A stretch of 64,000 bases of DNA from Tritonibacter multivorans. Lineage in GTDB: Bacteria; Pseudomonadota; Alphaproteobacteria; Rhodobacterales; Rhodobacteraceae. The position numbers and the translations under genes are program-made. Each line of letters begins with the position of its first letter. Positions within the stretch are counted from its first letter, which is position 1. Under the pieces are notes generated by a model. It made no database searches. It saw only the letters and a list, made by a program, of their open reading frames with translations, and had not been told where the DNA came from. Below, one piece after another: positions 43,215 through 52,310 of this stretch. The DNA is taken from NCBI RefSeq assembly GCF_001458415.1, contig NZ_CYSD01000037.1:188501-252500 (forward strand), given 5' to 3'.

Positions 43215-44924
43215 TTAGTGGCTCTCCCGTGTCACAGGGCGGGTGTCTTTGCCCACCAGGAAATCAAGGTCAGCCCCTTGGTCCGCCTGCAGCACGTGAT
43301 CGACGTACATTTTGGCGTATCCACGGGTATAATGAGGTTCGGGTTGGACCCATTCGGCGCGGCGGGCCTCCAGCTCTTCTTCCGAGACCAGCAGTTCCAG
43401 CACGCCAGTGGAGGCGGAAACCTTGATGCGGTCGCCGGTTTTGACCAATGCGATGGGGCCGCCGGCGGTGGCTTCGGGGGCCACATGCAGGATCACCGTG
43501 CCAAAGGCGGTGCCGGACATGCGCGCGTCTGACACGCGCACAATGTCGCGCACGCCTTGTTTGACCAGCTTGGCCGGTACCGGCATATCGCCCACTTCGG
43601 GCATGCCCGGATAGCCTTTGGGGCCACAGTTTTTCAGAACGAGGATAGAGTTTTCATCCACCGGCAGATCGTCGCGGTCGATATTGGCCTTCAGCTCTTC
43701 GATGGTCTCGAACACATAGGCTTCGCCTTCGTGCTCCAGCAGATGATCCGAGGCCGCCGAGGGTTTCACAATCGCACCGCGCGGGGCGAGGTTGCCGCGC
43801 AGAACGCGCAGACCAGCCGCCGGTTTGCGCGGTTCGTCATAGGCAAAGATGACGTCGCGGTTATAACACTCGGCCTCTTCGTAGTAGTGCGAGATATCCT
43901 TGCCCATCACAGTCTGTGCCGGGCGCAGTTTGTGGGCAACTTCTTTCAGCACCACCGGAACACCGCCGGCATAGCAGAAGTCTTCCATCAGGTATTTACC
44001 CGAGGGCATGCAGTTGACCAGAAGCGGGATCTCTCCACCGATCTCGAAATCTTCAAGCGTCAGGTCAATGCCCACACGACCCGCCAGCGCCAATAGGTGC
44101 ACAACCGCATTGGTCGACCCCCCCAGCGCCGCATTGGCGACGATGGCGTTCTGGAAGCTTTCTTTGGTCAGCACGTCGGACAACTTCAGGTCTTCTTCGA
44201 CCATCTCCACGATGCGTTTGCCGGTCATATGCGCCAGCGCCATGCGGCGGGCGTCCACCGCCGGCAGGGAGCCGTTCATCGGCAGGCACAGGCCCATGGC
44301 CTCAGACAGGGAGGACGTCGTGGACGCGGTGCCCATGGTCATGCAGACGCCCTTGGACCGGGACATGCCGGATTCGGTCGCCATGAAGTCCTTGAGCGTC
44401 ATGTCGCCCGCTTTGACGTCCATCGCAAACTTGCGCACATCGGTGCCAGAGCCCAGATCGCGGCCCTTCCACTTGCCATTCAGCATCGGACCGGCAGAGA
44501 CAACGATAGAAGGCAAATCGACCGAGGCCGCGCCCATCAGCTGACCCGGTGTGGTCTTGTCGCAACCGCCCAGCAGCACAACGCCATCCATGCCATAAGC
44601 GCGGATCGATTCTTCCACGTCCATTGCCAGCAGGTTGCGAAACAGCATCGCGGTCGGCTTCATCTGGGTTTCCCCCAGAGACATCACCGGGAATTCCACC
44701 GGGAAACCGCCGGCCTCCCAAACGCCACGCTTCACGCCCTCGGCCAGTTCGCGCAGGCCAGAGTTGCAGGGCGTCAGTTCCGACCAGGTGTTGCAGATGC
44801 CAATAACGGGGCGACCGTCAAAAGCATGGTCCGGGAAACCTTGGTTCTTCATCCAGGACCGGCGGATAAAGCCGTCCTTGTCCAGCATGCCATACCAGCC
44901 GCGATTGCGTCTTTCTTTGGTCAT
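43215..44924 (-). CDS. IlvD/Edd-family sugar acid dehydratase (probable galactonate dehydratase)
   Basis: This 569-residue dehydratase converts a sugar acid to its 2-keto-3-deoxy derivative using an iron-sulfur cluster and magnesium. Cluster cysteines are visible in ICNTWSELTPCN, LLGGCDKTTPGQ and SKGVCMTMGTAST. The family includes dihydroxyacid, L-arabonate, D-xylonate and D-galactonate dehydratases; the sugar-acid branch is favoured by length and context. Many organisms use an enolase-type DgoD here instead, so this operon uses a non-orthologous replacement. It overlaps the alpha-galactosidase gene by four bases and precedes the SDR gene by two. True amino-acid IlvD function is unlikely. Confidence 0.88.
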   Translation of the reverse strand: MTKERRNRGWYGMLDKDGFIRRSWMKNQGFPDHAFDGRPVIGICNTWSELTPCNSGLRELAEGVKRGVWEAGGFPVEFPVMSLGETQMKPTAMLFRNLLAMDVEESIRAYGMDGVVLLGGCDKTTPGQLMGAASVDLPSIVVSAGPMLNGKWKGRDLGSGTDVRKFAMDVKAGDMTLKDFMATESGMSRSKGVCMTMGTASTTSSLSEAMGLCLPMNGSLPAVDARRMALAHMTGKRIVEMVEEDLKLSDVLTKESFQNAIVANAALGGSTNAVVHLLALAGRVGIDLTLEDFEIGGEIPLLVNCMPSGKYLMEDFCYAGGVPVVLKEVAHKLRPAQTVMGKDISHYYEEAECYNRDVIFAYDEPRKPAAGLRVLRGNLAPRGAIVKPSAASDHLLEHEGEAYVFETIEELKANIDRDDLPVDENSILVLKNCGPKGYPGMPEVGDMPVPAKLVKQGVRDIVRVSDARMSGTAFGTVILHVAPEATAGGPIALVKTGDRIKVSASTGVLELLVSEEELEARRAEWVQPEPHYTRGYAKMYVDHVLQADQGADLDFLVGKDTRPVTRESH

Positions 44925-47008
44925 GTTCTTTGTCCTTCAAACACCCATAGGGTCTGGGGGTAGCCCCATGGCAGGGTCACGCCCTGATGCATCAAATATT
45001 GTCCAGAAAGCGCGGCTTCCCCGGTAGAAAGAAGCGGCGCGCCACGGCTCTGCCAATCGAGAACCGGGCTTTGGCTGAGGGGGGTCAACCGATATGTCGA
45101 CGCCGCGTCAAGCCCTGTCAGGCGCAAGGGCCGCGGCAGGACCGAGCGGGTGGATTGCGTCAGCCCGGCAAAGACAACGAAACGGTCGCCCTCTTCCGAG
45201 ATCTGCATTTCACCCGTCACCGCCAGGTCGTCGGCGTCCAGTCGCAGGATATCACCACGCGCCATCCAGCTGCGGTTTTCCTTCCACCAGCTGGTGATCC
45301 GGCGCAGGGTCGCAGTTTCCGCCTCATCCAGCTCGCGCGGGTCCATTTCGAACCCCATGTGACGCTGCGCGGCGACCCAGGCGCGGGTTTCCATGTCCAG
45401 ATGGCGACCCGATGTGTGGCAATGGCGCGGGCCAACATGGCTGCCGGTCACTGCCATGGGCAGGAACAGGGCGGAGTCATGCTGAATGCGCAGCCGCTCC
45501 ATCGCGTCATTGCTGTCCGACAGCCACACCCGCTGGCAATGCGCCATGGCGCCAAAGTCGATGCGGCCGCCGCCAGAAGCGCAGCTTTCAAATTCCACAC
45601 CGGGATGCGCCGTACGCAGCCGGGCAATCAAATCGTAGTACCCACGCGCTTGCGCGGCGTCCGGCGTCGGCAGCACGCGATTGTGGTCCCATTTGACATA
45701 ATCGATGTCATAGGCGCCGAGCACCGCATCGATCTTTTCAAACAGATAGTCACGCACCTCCGCGCGGGACAGATCCAGCACCATCTGATTGCGCCCCAGC
45801 ACCTGATCGGGCGCGCCAAGCGCCCAATTGGGGTGTGCGCGATACAGATCGCTATCCGGGTTCACCATCTCCGGTTCAAACCAGATGCCGAAGGTCATAT
45901 TCAGGCTCTGAATATGGGAAATCAGCGGGGTGAGCCCGTCGGGGTATTTGCGCGGATCAATGTCCCAATCCCCCAAAGACGAGGTGTCATCGTCGCGTTT
46001 GCCGAACCAGCCGTCATCCAGAACAAACCGTTCCGCGCCCAGTTCCGCAGCGCGGTTGGCAATGGATTTCAACGCGTCCAGATCATGATCGAAATAGATC
46101 GCTTCCCAGCAGTTGTAGTGCACGGGACGCGGGCGATTGGCGTCAGGCCAGGTCACCACACGATCGCGCAGGTGACGTTGGAACGCCACGGCGCAGCCAT
46201 TCAGGCCAATATCAGAGCGCACGGCATAAAGCGTCGCGGTCTCAAACGCTGTCGCAGGTTCAACCTCGGTGCCAGAGGCATGGCCAAACTGCACCTGACG
46301 GCGACCATCCGAGAGCTCTTCTGCCACCATACGGTGCCCACCGGACCAACCGTAGTGGAAGGCCACTGCTTCGCCCCGAGTGTTTGTCGTGCCGCGTGCG
46401 GGCAGGATCAGGCCGGGGAAGTGTTCATGTCCCGTGCGCCCGGTGCGGTTTTCACGCAGGCGGATGCCCGGCGTCCACGGGGTGCGCTCACTGCGAAACT
46501 CGCCAATCCAGCGGCCAGAGAAGTCAATCATCTCATCGCCGGACTGCGGTGCCGGGAAGACCGGGGCCGAAAGCCAGCTCAGACGCCGCGGACGATCCGC
46601 ACGCAGCCGTGATTGGGCGGAAACAACCGAGGTCTGCGGATCAAGGGCGAAATCGGCCTCATAAGTGAGGCCGAGATCCTGGTCACAGTAGCGCAGTGTC
46701 AGAGCCTGTTCATCGCCTTCAGCGGCAACAAAGACAAAGCGCGGCAGCAAGGGGGCGCCGTCAGCCTCAGCAACATGCAGTCCTGGCTGACCGGGGAAGG
46801 TGCTGGACGCTTCCGGACAAATGGACAGGTTTGGGTTCTCGTCCAACATGCCACCCGTCACGTCGGGCGCACCCGCTGCAACGATCACCGCAGGGTCTGT
46901 GCCGTCAGGCAGGCGCGGTCCCCAATAGGCGACCTCGGGCAGCGCCCCGCCATGTGATGCGAGGAGGAGCGTCTGCCCGTTGTCTTGCAGAACCCAAGTC
47001 TGGATCAT
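44921..47008 (-). CDS. Alpha-galactosidase, GH36
   Basis: Releases galactose from alpha-galactosides such as melibiose or raffinose. The 695-residue protein without signal peptide acts in the cytoplasm after import. A beta-sandwich N-terminal domain (about 1-290) precedes the catalytic barrel. The nucleophile is Asp441 in YVKWDHNR, with the acid/base region WLSDSND at 495-501 and substrate-site motifs NCWEAIYFDHD, DDGWFGKRDDD and WFEPEMVNPDSD. It lies directly after the transporter permease genes (ATGA overlap) and before the dehydratase (ATGA overlap), so uptake and hydrolysis are coupled in one transcript. I find no truncation. Confidence 0.95.
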   Translation of the reverse strand: MIQTWVLQDNGQTLLLASHGGALPEVAYWGPRLPDGTDPAVIVAAGAPDVTGGMLDENPNLSICPEASSTFPGQPGLHVAEADGAPLLPRFVFVAAEGDEQALTLRYCDQDLGLTYEADFALDPQTSVVSAQSRLRADRPRRLSWLSAPVFPAPQSGDEMIDFSGRWIGEFRSERTPWTPGIRLRENRTGRTGHEHFPGLILPARGTTNTRGEAVAFHYGWSGGHRMVAEELSDGRRQVQFGHASGTEVEPATAFETATLYAVRSDIGLNGCAVAFQRHLRDRVVTWPDANRPRPVHYNCWEAIYFDHDLDALKSIANRAAELGAERFVLDDGWFGKRDDDTSSLGDWDIDPRKYPDGLTPLISHIQSLNMTFGIWFEPEMVNPDSDLYRAHPNWALGAPDQVLGRNQMVLDLSRAEVRDYLFEKIDAVLGAYDIDYVKWDHNRVLPTPDAAQARGYYDLIARLRTAHPGVEFESCASGGGRIDFGAMAHCQRVWLSDSNDAMERLRIQHDSALFLPMAVTGSHVGPRHCHTSGRHLDMETRAWVAAQRHMGFEMDPRELDEAETATLRRITSWWKENRSWMARGDILRLDADDLAVTGEMQISEEGDRFVVFAGLTQSTRSVLPRPLRLTGLDAASTYRLTPLSQSPVLDWQSRGAPLLSTGEAALSGQYLMHQGVTLPWGYPQTLWVFEGQRT

Positions 47009-47853
47009 TTCACCGCGCCCAGTGTCAGGCCCGCAATAAAGTGGCGCTGCATCAGGAAGAACATTGCCACCGGCGGCAGGGCTGCCACAATCGAACCGGC
47101 GCTCATCAGATGATAGGCGGCGCGGTATTGCGCGTTAAACGAGGTAATCCCCGCTGTGACCGGCTGGCTTTCTGCACCCTGGGTCAGAACAACAGCCCAG
47201 AAGTAGTCATTCCAGATGAAAGTAAAGATCAGCACAGACAGCGCCGCAATCGCGGGCTTCATCAGCGGGAGAACCACAAACCAGAAGATCCGCCATTCGG
47301 CCACGCCCTCGACCCGTGCGGCCTCGATCAGTTCAAACGGCAGCGCGCGGATGAAATTGCGCATGAACAGCGTGCAGAAGCCGGTCTGGAAGGCCACGTG
47401 GAACAGCACCAGGCCCAGCTTGGTGTTATAGAGTCCCATGTCCAGCGTCAGGTCACGCACCGGAACCATCAGGATCTGGAACGGAACGAAGTTGCCCGCC
47501 ACAAACATGAAGAACAGCAGCAGATTGCCGCGGAACTTGTACACCCCCAGCGCAAAGCCGGTCATGCAGGACAACGCCACCGCACCAATCACTGTTGGCA
47601 CCGTGATCATCACGGAGTTCCACAGGTAGCGCGGCATGTCGGAGGCAAAGAACACCTTGCCGTAGTTTTCAAACCCCTGGAACGAGGACGGCATGCCCCA
47701 ATAGTTACCGGTGGTGAAATCAACGTCAGGTTTGACCGAAAAGACCGCCACAGCGATCAGTGGCAGAAGCCACATGATCAGCGCCAGCGGCACCAGCGCC
47801 TGATAGGTGGTTTGCCACGCAGTCGAGGCTTGTTGGATAGGACGGGGGAACAT
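47005..47853 (-). CDS. Galactoside ABC transporter permease 2 (MalG type)
   Basis: This 282-residue CUT1-family permease has six hydrophobic segments. The cytoplasmic EAA loop is seen in LPFELIEAARVEGVAEWRIF, which contacts the ATPase. The ATG at 47853 lies just after the stop of permease 1, with one base between stop and start; longer open frames upstream only read through permease 1. Together with the permease at 47855, the binding protein at 48948 and the divergent ATPase at 51191 it forms a galactoside importer. The exact sugar is inferred from the two galactosidases in the operon. Confidence 0.93.
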   Translation of the reverse strand: MFPRPIQQASTAWQTTYQALVPLALIMWLLPLIAVAVFSVKPDVDFTTGNYWGMPSSFQGFENYGKVFFASDMPRYLWNSVMITVPTVIGAVALSCMTGFALGVYKFRGNLLLFFMFVAGNFVPFQILMVPVRDLTLDMGLYNTKLGLVLFHVAFQTGFCTLFMRNFIRALPFELIEAARVEGVAEWRIFWFVVLPLMKPAIAALSVLIFTFIWNDYFWAVVLTQGAESQPVTAGITSFNAQYRAAYHLMSAGSIVAALPPVAMFFLMQRHFIAGLTLGAVK

Positions 47854-47854
47854 C

Positions 47855-48796
47855 TCAGCGTGCTCCTTTTTCTTCTTGGTACATCGACCACAGGAAGTAG
47901 GCGATGAAGCACAGCATGATGAGGAACAGAACCACGGCAATCGCAGCGCCATAGCCCATGCGGAAGCCATATTCCGACAGGGCTTTTTCGAACATATAGA
48001 ACGACAGCACGCGGGACTGACCGAAGGGGCCACCGTTGGTCATGATGGAGATCAGGTCGAACGAACGCAGCGCGCCGATGATGGTCACAACGAAAGCGAT
48101 AAAGGTCGCGGGACGCAGCTGCGGAACAATCACATGCCACAGCATGCGCCAGCCCTTTGCGCCATCGAGACGCGCTGCTTCGACCTGTTCGGGGTCCACA
48201 GCATTCAGACCGGTGAGATAGAGGATCATACAATACGCCGTCTGCGGCCAGAGGCCTGCGGCGATAATGCCATAGGTCACCAGTTTCGGGTCACCCAGCA
48301 CGTTTACCGGGTCAAAGCCAAAGAAGCCCAGCATCTGATTGAGCAGACCAAAGGTCGGATCATAGAACCAGGTGAACACCAGGCCGACAACAACCTGAGA
48401 GATCACGAAGGGGAAGAAGAACAGCGATTTATACAGGCGGATGCCCACGACATTCTGGTTCAAGAACAGGGCAATGCCCAGACCCGCCGGGATCGCCAGC
48501 AGATAGAGCGCCAGCCATTTGAAGTTGTTCCAGAGAGACACCTCAAACGCGCGGTCGTCCAGCAGCTCGACATAGTTCTCAACGCCCACATATGTGGGTT
48601 CGCCTAGGCCGTCCCATGCGTAGAAAGAGAGGTTGAAGCTCTGCAGGATCGGAAAGATCACGTAGAAAGCAAAGAAAAGCACGCCTGGCAGAAGGAACAT
48701 CGCAGGCGCAAGCGCCTGTCGGTTGCGCCGGATCCAGCCGGGTGCGCCATGCGAATGGGATATGGTCGCGTCGGTCAAGGGAAACTCCCGGAACAT
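47855..48796 (-). CDS. Galactoside ABC transporter permease 1 (MalF type)
   Basis: This 313-residue CUT1 permease has a polar N-terminus of about 30 residues followed by six membrane segments. The EAA motif is in DPEQVEAARLDGAKGWRMLWHV. The order binding protein, MalF-type, MalG-type is standard. The 151 bases between this gene and the binding-protein gene include a small hairpin (48928-48943), which would let the binding protein be made in excess. Confidence 0.93.
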   Translation of the reverse strand: MFREFPLTDATISHSHGAPGWIRRNRQALAPAMFLLPGVLFFAFYVIFPILQSFNLSFYAWDGLGEPTYVGVENYVELLDDRAFEVSLWNNFKWLALYLLAIPAGLGIALFLNQNVVGIRLYKSLFFFPFVISQVVVGLVFTWFYDPTFGLLNQMLGFFGFDPVNVLGDPKLVTYGIIAAGLWPQTAYCMILYLTGLNAVDPEQVEAARLDGAKGWRMLWHVIVPQLRPATFIAFVVTIIGALRSFDLISIMTNGGPFGQSRVLSFYMFEKALSEYGFRMGYGAAIAVVLFLIMLCFIAYFLWSMYQEEKGAR

Positions 48797-48927
48797 CAGG
48801 CCCGCCCTGCAACCAAATCGAAATCAGGTGCAAAAGCGGGCGTGGCTTGGTTGAAATACGGTCTGGTGAGGAGCGGGTCTTGGGAGGCCACTGGGGCCAG
48901 ACCGCAGTGTGGCGCGGGCGAAGCAAG

Positions 48928-48943
48928 CTCCGCCCGGCCGGAG
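48928..48943 (-). promoter_or_regulatory. Small hairpin after the binding-protein gene
   Basis: CTCCG and CGGAG pair around a six-base G/C loop five bases after the binding-protein stop (48948). There is no T-run; message stabilisation is the likely role. The stem is short, so chance is possible. Confidence 0.35.
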
Positions 48944-48947
48944 AGGT

Positions 48948-50204
48948 TTATTTGTAAACGCGGCTGCGAGTCTTCTCGAGACGGTTCAGGATGTCATCCA
49001 GATTGTCCGGGAACACCATGAACTCCTGGAAGCCTTCCATAGCAACCGATGCCATTTCCGCCGGTGCGTCGCGGTCAAAGAACTGCGCAATACCGCCCGG
49101 CGCGTTGGAGGACAGCATCTCGAAGCCCTGGTTCAGCATCTCGTCATCATCCACAGAAGACTGTGCGTTGACGGGCAGCTGACCCAGTGCAGAACCGGAG
49201 TTGATCTCAGTCTGAACGTCCGCGGAAACCACATAGCGCAGGAATTCACGCGCGGCTTCTTTGTTGGAAGCACCTGCCGGGATGTGGAAGGTGTCGGTCG
49301 GTGCGTCTTCGGCCAGCTCAACACCGTCGGTGATCGCCGGGAACTGGTAGAAGTCCAGCTTGTCGGTGTCGAGACCCGCTTCGCGCAGCGGTGCCACGGC
49401 GAAGTTGCCCATCAGATAAGCGGTTGCTTCACCGTTGACCATGAACGGCAGCGCTTCCTGCCAGCTGTAGGACTGGTGGTTGTCGATGAAGGCGCCCATG
49501 TCGACCAGCTCGCGCCAGTTTGCAAAGGTTGCTTTTACGCGGTCGTCGGTCCAGGCCACTTCGCCATTGGTCAGCGCCATGTGGAAGTCATAGCCGTTGG
49601 TGCGCATGTTCAGGTAGTCGAACCAGCCACCGGCGGTCCACAGGAACTTGGACCCAATGGTGAAACACTTGCGACCGGAGTCGAGGATCTTCTGGCAGTT
49701 GTCTTTGAAGGTCGCCCAGTCTTTCGGCTCTTCGAGACCCAGCTCTTTGTAGATGTCTTCGCGGTAGTAGACGCCCCACTGATAGTAGGTGTACGGCACG
49801 CCGTACTGCTTGCCGTCGATGGTCATCGCACCTTTGGTGGAGGCCAGATTGTCGGCAAGCGCAGGCTCGGCCCACAGGTCAGAGATGTCTTCGAACAGGT
49901 CTGCGTTCACATAGGGACGCATACGGTTCGCTGCGTACCAGTTGGCAACATCCGGCGCGTTTGCGGTCAGGAAGTTGCGGATCTGGGTTTTATACGCTTC
50001 GCGGTCGATGATGGTCAGCTCGACGGTCAGGTCGGGGTGCAGCGCATCAAAATCGGACGCCATCTTTTCCATTACCGCACGCGGTGCCGGGTTGGACATG
50101 TCCGAAAAGATCTTGAGCGTACCGCTCAGATCGGATGCCTGTGCAGAGGCACAGAGGCCTGCGGCCATAGCGAGGCCTGCGGCCGTTCCCTTCAGCAAAT
50201 TCAT
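48948..50204 (-). CDS. Periplasmic galactoside-binding protein (CUT1 type)
   Basis: This 418-residue extracellular solute-binding protein of family 1 has a signal peptide (about residues 1-23) ending in SAQAS before DLSGTLKIFSDM. Two lobes are typical of maltose/oligosaccharide-binding proteins. The segment GKQYGVPYTYYQWGVYYREDI is the usual hinge/ligand strand, followed by WTAGGWFDYLNMR. An excellent GGGAGG ribosome site precedes the ATG at 50204. It is the first gene of the ten-gene galactoside operon and starts downstream of the IclR-type operator. Ligand identity (alpha- and/or beta-galactosides) is inferred from downstream enzymes. Confidence 0.93.
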   Translation of the reverse strand: MNLLKGTAAGLAMAAGLCASAQASDLSGTLKIFSDMSNPAPRAVMEKMASDFDALHPDLTVELTIIDREAYKTQIRNFLTANAPDVANWYAANRMRPYVNADLFEDISDLWAEPALADNLASTKGAMTIDGKQYGVPYTYYQWGVYYREDIYKELGLEEPKDWATFKDNCQKILDSGRKCFTIGSKFLWTAGGWFDYLNMRTNGYDFHMALTNGEVAWTDDRVKATFANWRELVDMGAFIDNHQSYSWQEALPFMVNGEATAYLMGNFAVAPLREAGLDTDKLDFYQFPAITDGVELAEDAPTDTFHIPAGASNKEAAREFLRYVVSADVQTEINSGSALGQLPVNAQSSVDDDEMLNQGFEMLSSNAPGGIAQFFDRDAPAEMASVAMEGFQEFMVFPDNLDDILNRLEKTRSRVYK

Positions 50205-50235
50205 GGTTTCCTCCCATTTAAGATGCTGGTTATCT

Positions 50236-50276
50236 TGGTTTCATTTAGTGGAACCAGTTTCCAACTATTGAAACCA
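50236..50276. promoter_or_regulatory. Nested IclR-type operator between galactoside operon and regulator
   Basis: TGGAACCAGTTTCCA (50249-50263) fits the E. coli IclR box pattern TGGAA, five bases, TTCCA. Outer arms TGGTTTCA (50236-50243) and TGAAACCA (50269-50276) are a second perfect inverted repeat with exactly the same centre (50256). The site lies 45 bases before the binding-protein start and 84 before the IclR-type gene, so one regulator could control both. Confidence 0.75.
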
Positions 50277-50346
50277 TGAACTGCAACCGCTATGAATGTC
50301 AACAGTCTCTTCGTTTTTCGACACGACAGAGGCAGGGAGGACTTGC

Positions 50347-51138
50347 ATGACAGCGCAAAAAATGCCGCAGCGCAGCGCCGATGGAACTGTTGGCAAAGCA
50401 TTGGAAATTTTGGATCAGGTGGCCGAATTTGGCCGTCCGGTTCGCTTTGGCGAACTGCTTGCTGCATCCGAACATCCCAAGGCAACACTGTATCGTTTGG
50501 TGCAAACCCTGACGAATCAGGGAATGCTGAGCTTTGACGTAGAAAAGCAGACCTACGCACCCGGATTGCGTCTGGTGCGCCTTGCCCATGCGGCCTGGCG
50601 ACAAAGCTCTCTGGCCCCGGTCGCCCGCCCTTTCATCGACAAGCTGTCCTCTGCCGTGGGCGAGACAATCCACCTCGCTCAGCTGGATCGCGGGCAGGTT
50701 CTATATGTCGATAAACGAAATGCGACCCAGCCGATCGAGATGTTCAGCCAAGCCGGTAAAATCGGCCCCGGCTACTGCACAGGCGTCGGCAAGGCGATGA
50801 TCGCGCATCTGGGGGATGAAGCCCGCGAAGATGCCATTCACCGTCAGGCGTTCTTTGCCCACACGCCGCACACGCTTGCCACGGAAGACGCGTTCCGCGC
50901 CGAACTGGACGAAATCCGCACCGAAGGTGTGGCCTATGACCGCGAAGAACACGAACCCGGCATTATCTGCATTTCCGCCCCGATCCTATCGGAGACGGGC
51001 CGCGTGATCGGGGCGCTCTCGATCACCTCATCCATGCAGCGCCAATCACTGGAAGGCCTGACGGCGTTCCGATCGATTCTCCTGCAAACCGCCAATGACA
51101 TCGCGAAGGCTGCCGAAAATTGGCAGTTCCCAAGCTGA
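50347..51138 (+). CDS. IclR-family transcriptional regulator of galactoside genes
   Basis: This 263-residue regulator has an N-terminal winged helix (about residues 15-75, including [22 protein letters not shown]) and a C-terminal IclR effector domain (about 95-255) with the typical [15 protein letters not shown] and [17 protein letters not shown] segments. The ATG at 50347 follows AGGGAGG; an upstream start would add 17 residues. It is divergent from the binding-protein gene and 52 bases upstream of the ATPase gene. The likely effector is galactose or a galactonate-pathway intermediate, inferred from context. Confidence 0.93.
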   Translation: MTAQKMPQRSADGTVGKALEILDQVAEFGRPVRFGELLAASEHPKATLYRLVQTLTNQGMLSFDVEKQTYAPGLRLVRLAHAAWRQSSLAPVARPFIDKLSSAVGETIHLAQLDRGQVLYVDKRNATQPIEMFSQAGKIGPGYCTGVGKAMIAHLGDEAREDAIHRQAFFAHTPHTLATEDAFRAELDEIRTEGVAYDREEHEPGIICISAPILSETGRVIGALSITSSMQRQSLEGLTAFRSILLQTANDIAKAAENWQFPS

Positions 51139-51190
51139 CAAGAGTAACCAGCCTGCCCAAGACGGCGGGCCACAAGAAGGACGACCTGAC

Positions 51191-52252
51191 ATGACCGGTG
51201 TCACGCTGAACAAAGCCGTGAAAAAATACGGCGACATCCAGACCATCTTTGACGTGGATCTCGACATCAAGGACGGCGAATTCTGCGTCTTTGTGGGCCC
51301 GTCGGGCTGCGGTAAATCCACCCTGCTGCGGATGATTGCAGGCCTTGAAGAAACCACCGCAGGCGAGATCCACATTGGATCGCGCGATGTGACCAATGTT
51401 GAGGCCGCCGAGCGTGGCGTGGCAATGGTGTTCCAGTCCTATGCGCTCTATCCGCATATGACGGTCGAAGACAACATGGGCTTTGGTCTGAAAATGAACG
51501 GCCACCCCAAGGCCGAGATCAAAGAAAAAGTCGCCGAAGCCTCGCGCGTTCTGAAGCTGGACGATTACCTGAAGCGCAAGCCCAAGGCGCTGTCCGGTGG
51601 CCAGCGTCAGCGTGTCGCCATTGGCCGTGCGATTGTGCGCGGCCCCGAAGTGTTCCTGTTTGACGAACCGCTCTCCAACCTCGACGCGGAACTGCGCGTT
51701 GACATGCGGGTCGAGATCGCGCGCCTGCACAAGGAAATCGGCGCCACCATGATCTATGTCACCCACGATCAGGTCGAAGCCATGACGCTGGCGGACAAAA
51801 TCGTGGTTCTGCGCGCCGGTCGCGTCGAACAGGTTGGTGCGCCGATGGAACTGTATAATGATCCCGACAACAAATTTGTCGCGGGCTTCATTGGCTCGCC
51901 CAGCATGAACTTCGTCGAAGGCGAAGTGGTGGGCGGCAAGGTCACCGTGCCAGCCTTTGGCGGTCGCGAGATCACAACATCCGTGGCCCTGCCCGGCGAA
52001 GGCAGCAAGGTCATTGTTGGCCTGCGCCCGCAGAACATTCTGGTCAAGGCAGATGAAGGCGCGGCCACCCTCGATCTGCGCGAACGTCTGGGTGCGGTGG
52101 CCTATGACCACCTGATCTGCGCCGATGGCGCAAAGATCATCGTTGAAACCCGCGGCGATGAAGAGATCGCGGAAGGTTCCAAAGTGACGCTGGAATTCAA
52201 CGACGAAGACGCCTTCTTCTTCGATGCCGCAACGGAGGCCCGCCTGCGCTAA
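51191..52252 (+). CDS. Galactoside ABC transporter ATPase (MalK/UgpC type)
   Basis: This 353-residue CUT1 ATPase has Walker [11 protein letters not shown]-loop [14 protein letters not shown], signature [14 protein letters not shown], Walker [13 protein letters not shown] and switch histidine VTHDQ, then a C-terminal TOBE regulatory domain from about residue 240. The ATG at 51191 is used; a longer frame reads back into the regulator gene. It shares a strand and probably a transcript with the IclR-type gene, whereas its membrane partners are on the opposite strand. It may also serve other CUT1 permeases. A bidirectional terminator follows. Confidence 0.95.
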   Translation: MTGVTLNKAVKKYGDIQTIFDVDLDIKDGEFCVFVGPSGCGKSTLLRMIAGLEETTAGEIHIGSRDVTNVEAAERGVAMVFQSYALYPHMTVEDNMGFGLKMNGHPKAEIKEKVAEASRVLKLDDYLKRKPKALSGGQRQRVAIGRAIVRGPEVFLFDEPLSNLDAELRVDMRVEIARLHKEIGATMIYVTHDQVEAMTLADKIVVLRAGRVEQVGAPMELYNDPDNKFVAGFIGSPSMNFVEGEVVGGKVTVPAFGGREITTSVALPGEGSKVIVGLRPQNILVKADEGAATLDLRERLGAVAYDHLICADGAKIIVETRGDEEIAEGSKVTLEFNDEDAFFFDAATEARLR

Positions 52253-52270
52253 GGCATCACCTCGGACAGC

Positions 52271-52309
52271 AAAAAAGAGCCCGGACACATCGCTGCGTCC
52301 GGGCTTTTT
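52271..52309. terminator. Bidirectional intrinsic terminator
   Basis: AGCCCGGAC (52278-52286) pairs with GTCCGGGCT (52297-52305), with an A-run before and T-run after. It lies directly between the convergent ATPase gene and PstS-OmpA gene and can terminate both. Confidence 0.9.
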
Positions 52310-52310
52310 G

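Noticed and set aside
47854-48033. Longer N-terminus of galactoside permease 2
   Set aside because: The extra 60 codons are the antiphase reading of permease 1 (Cys/Ser-rich), and the ATG at 47853 sits one base after the permease 1 stop.
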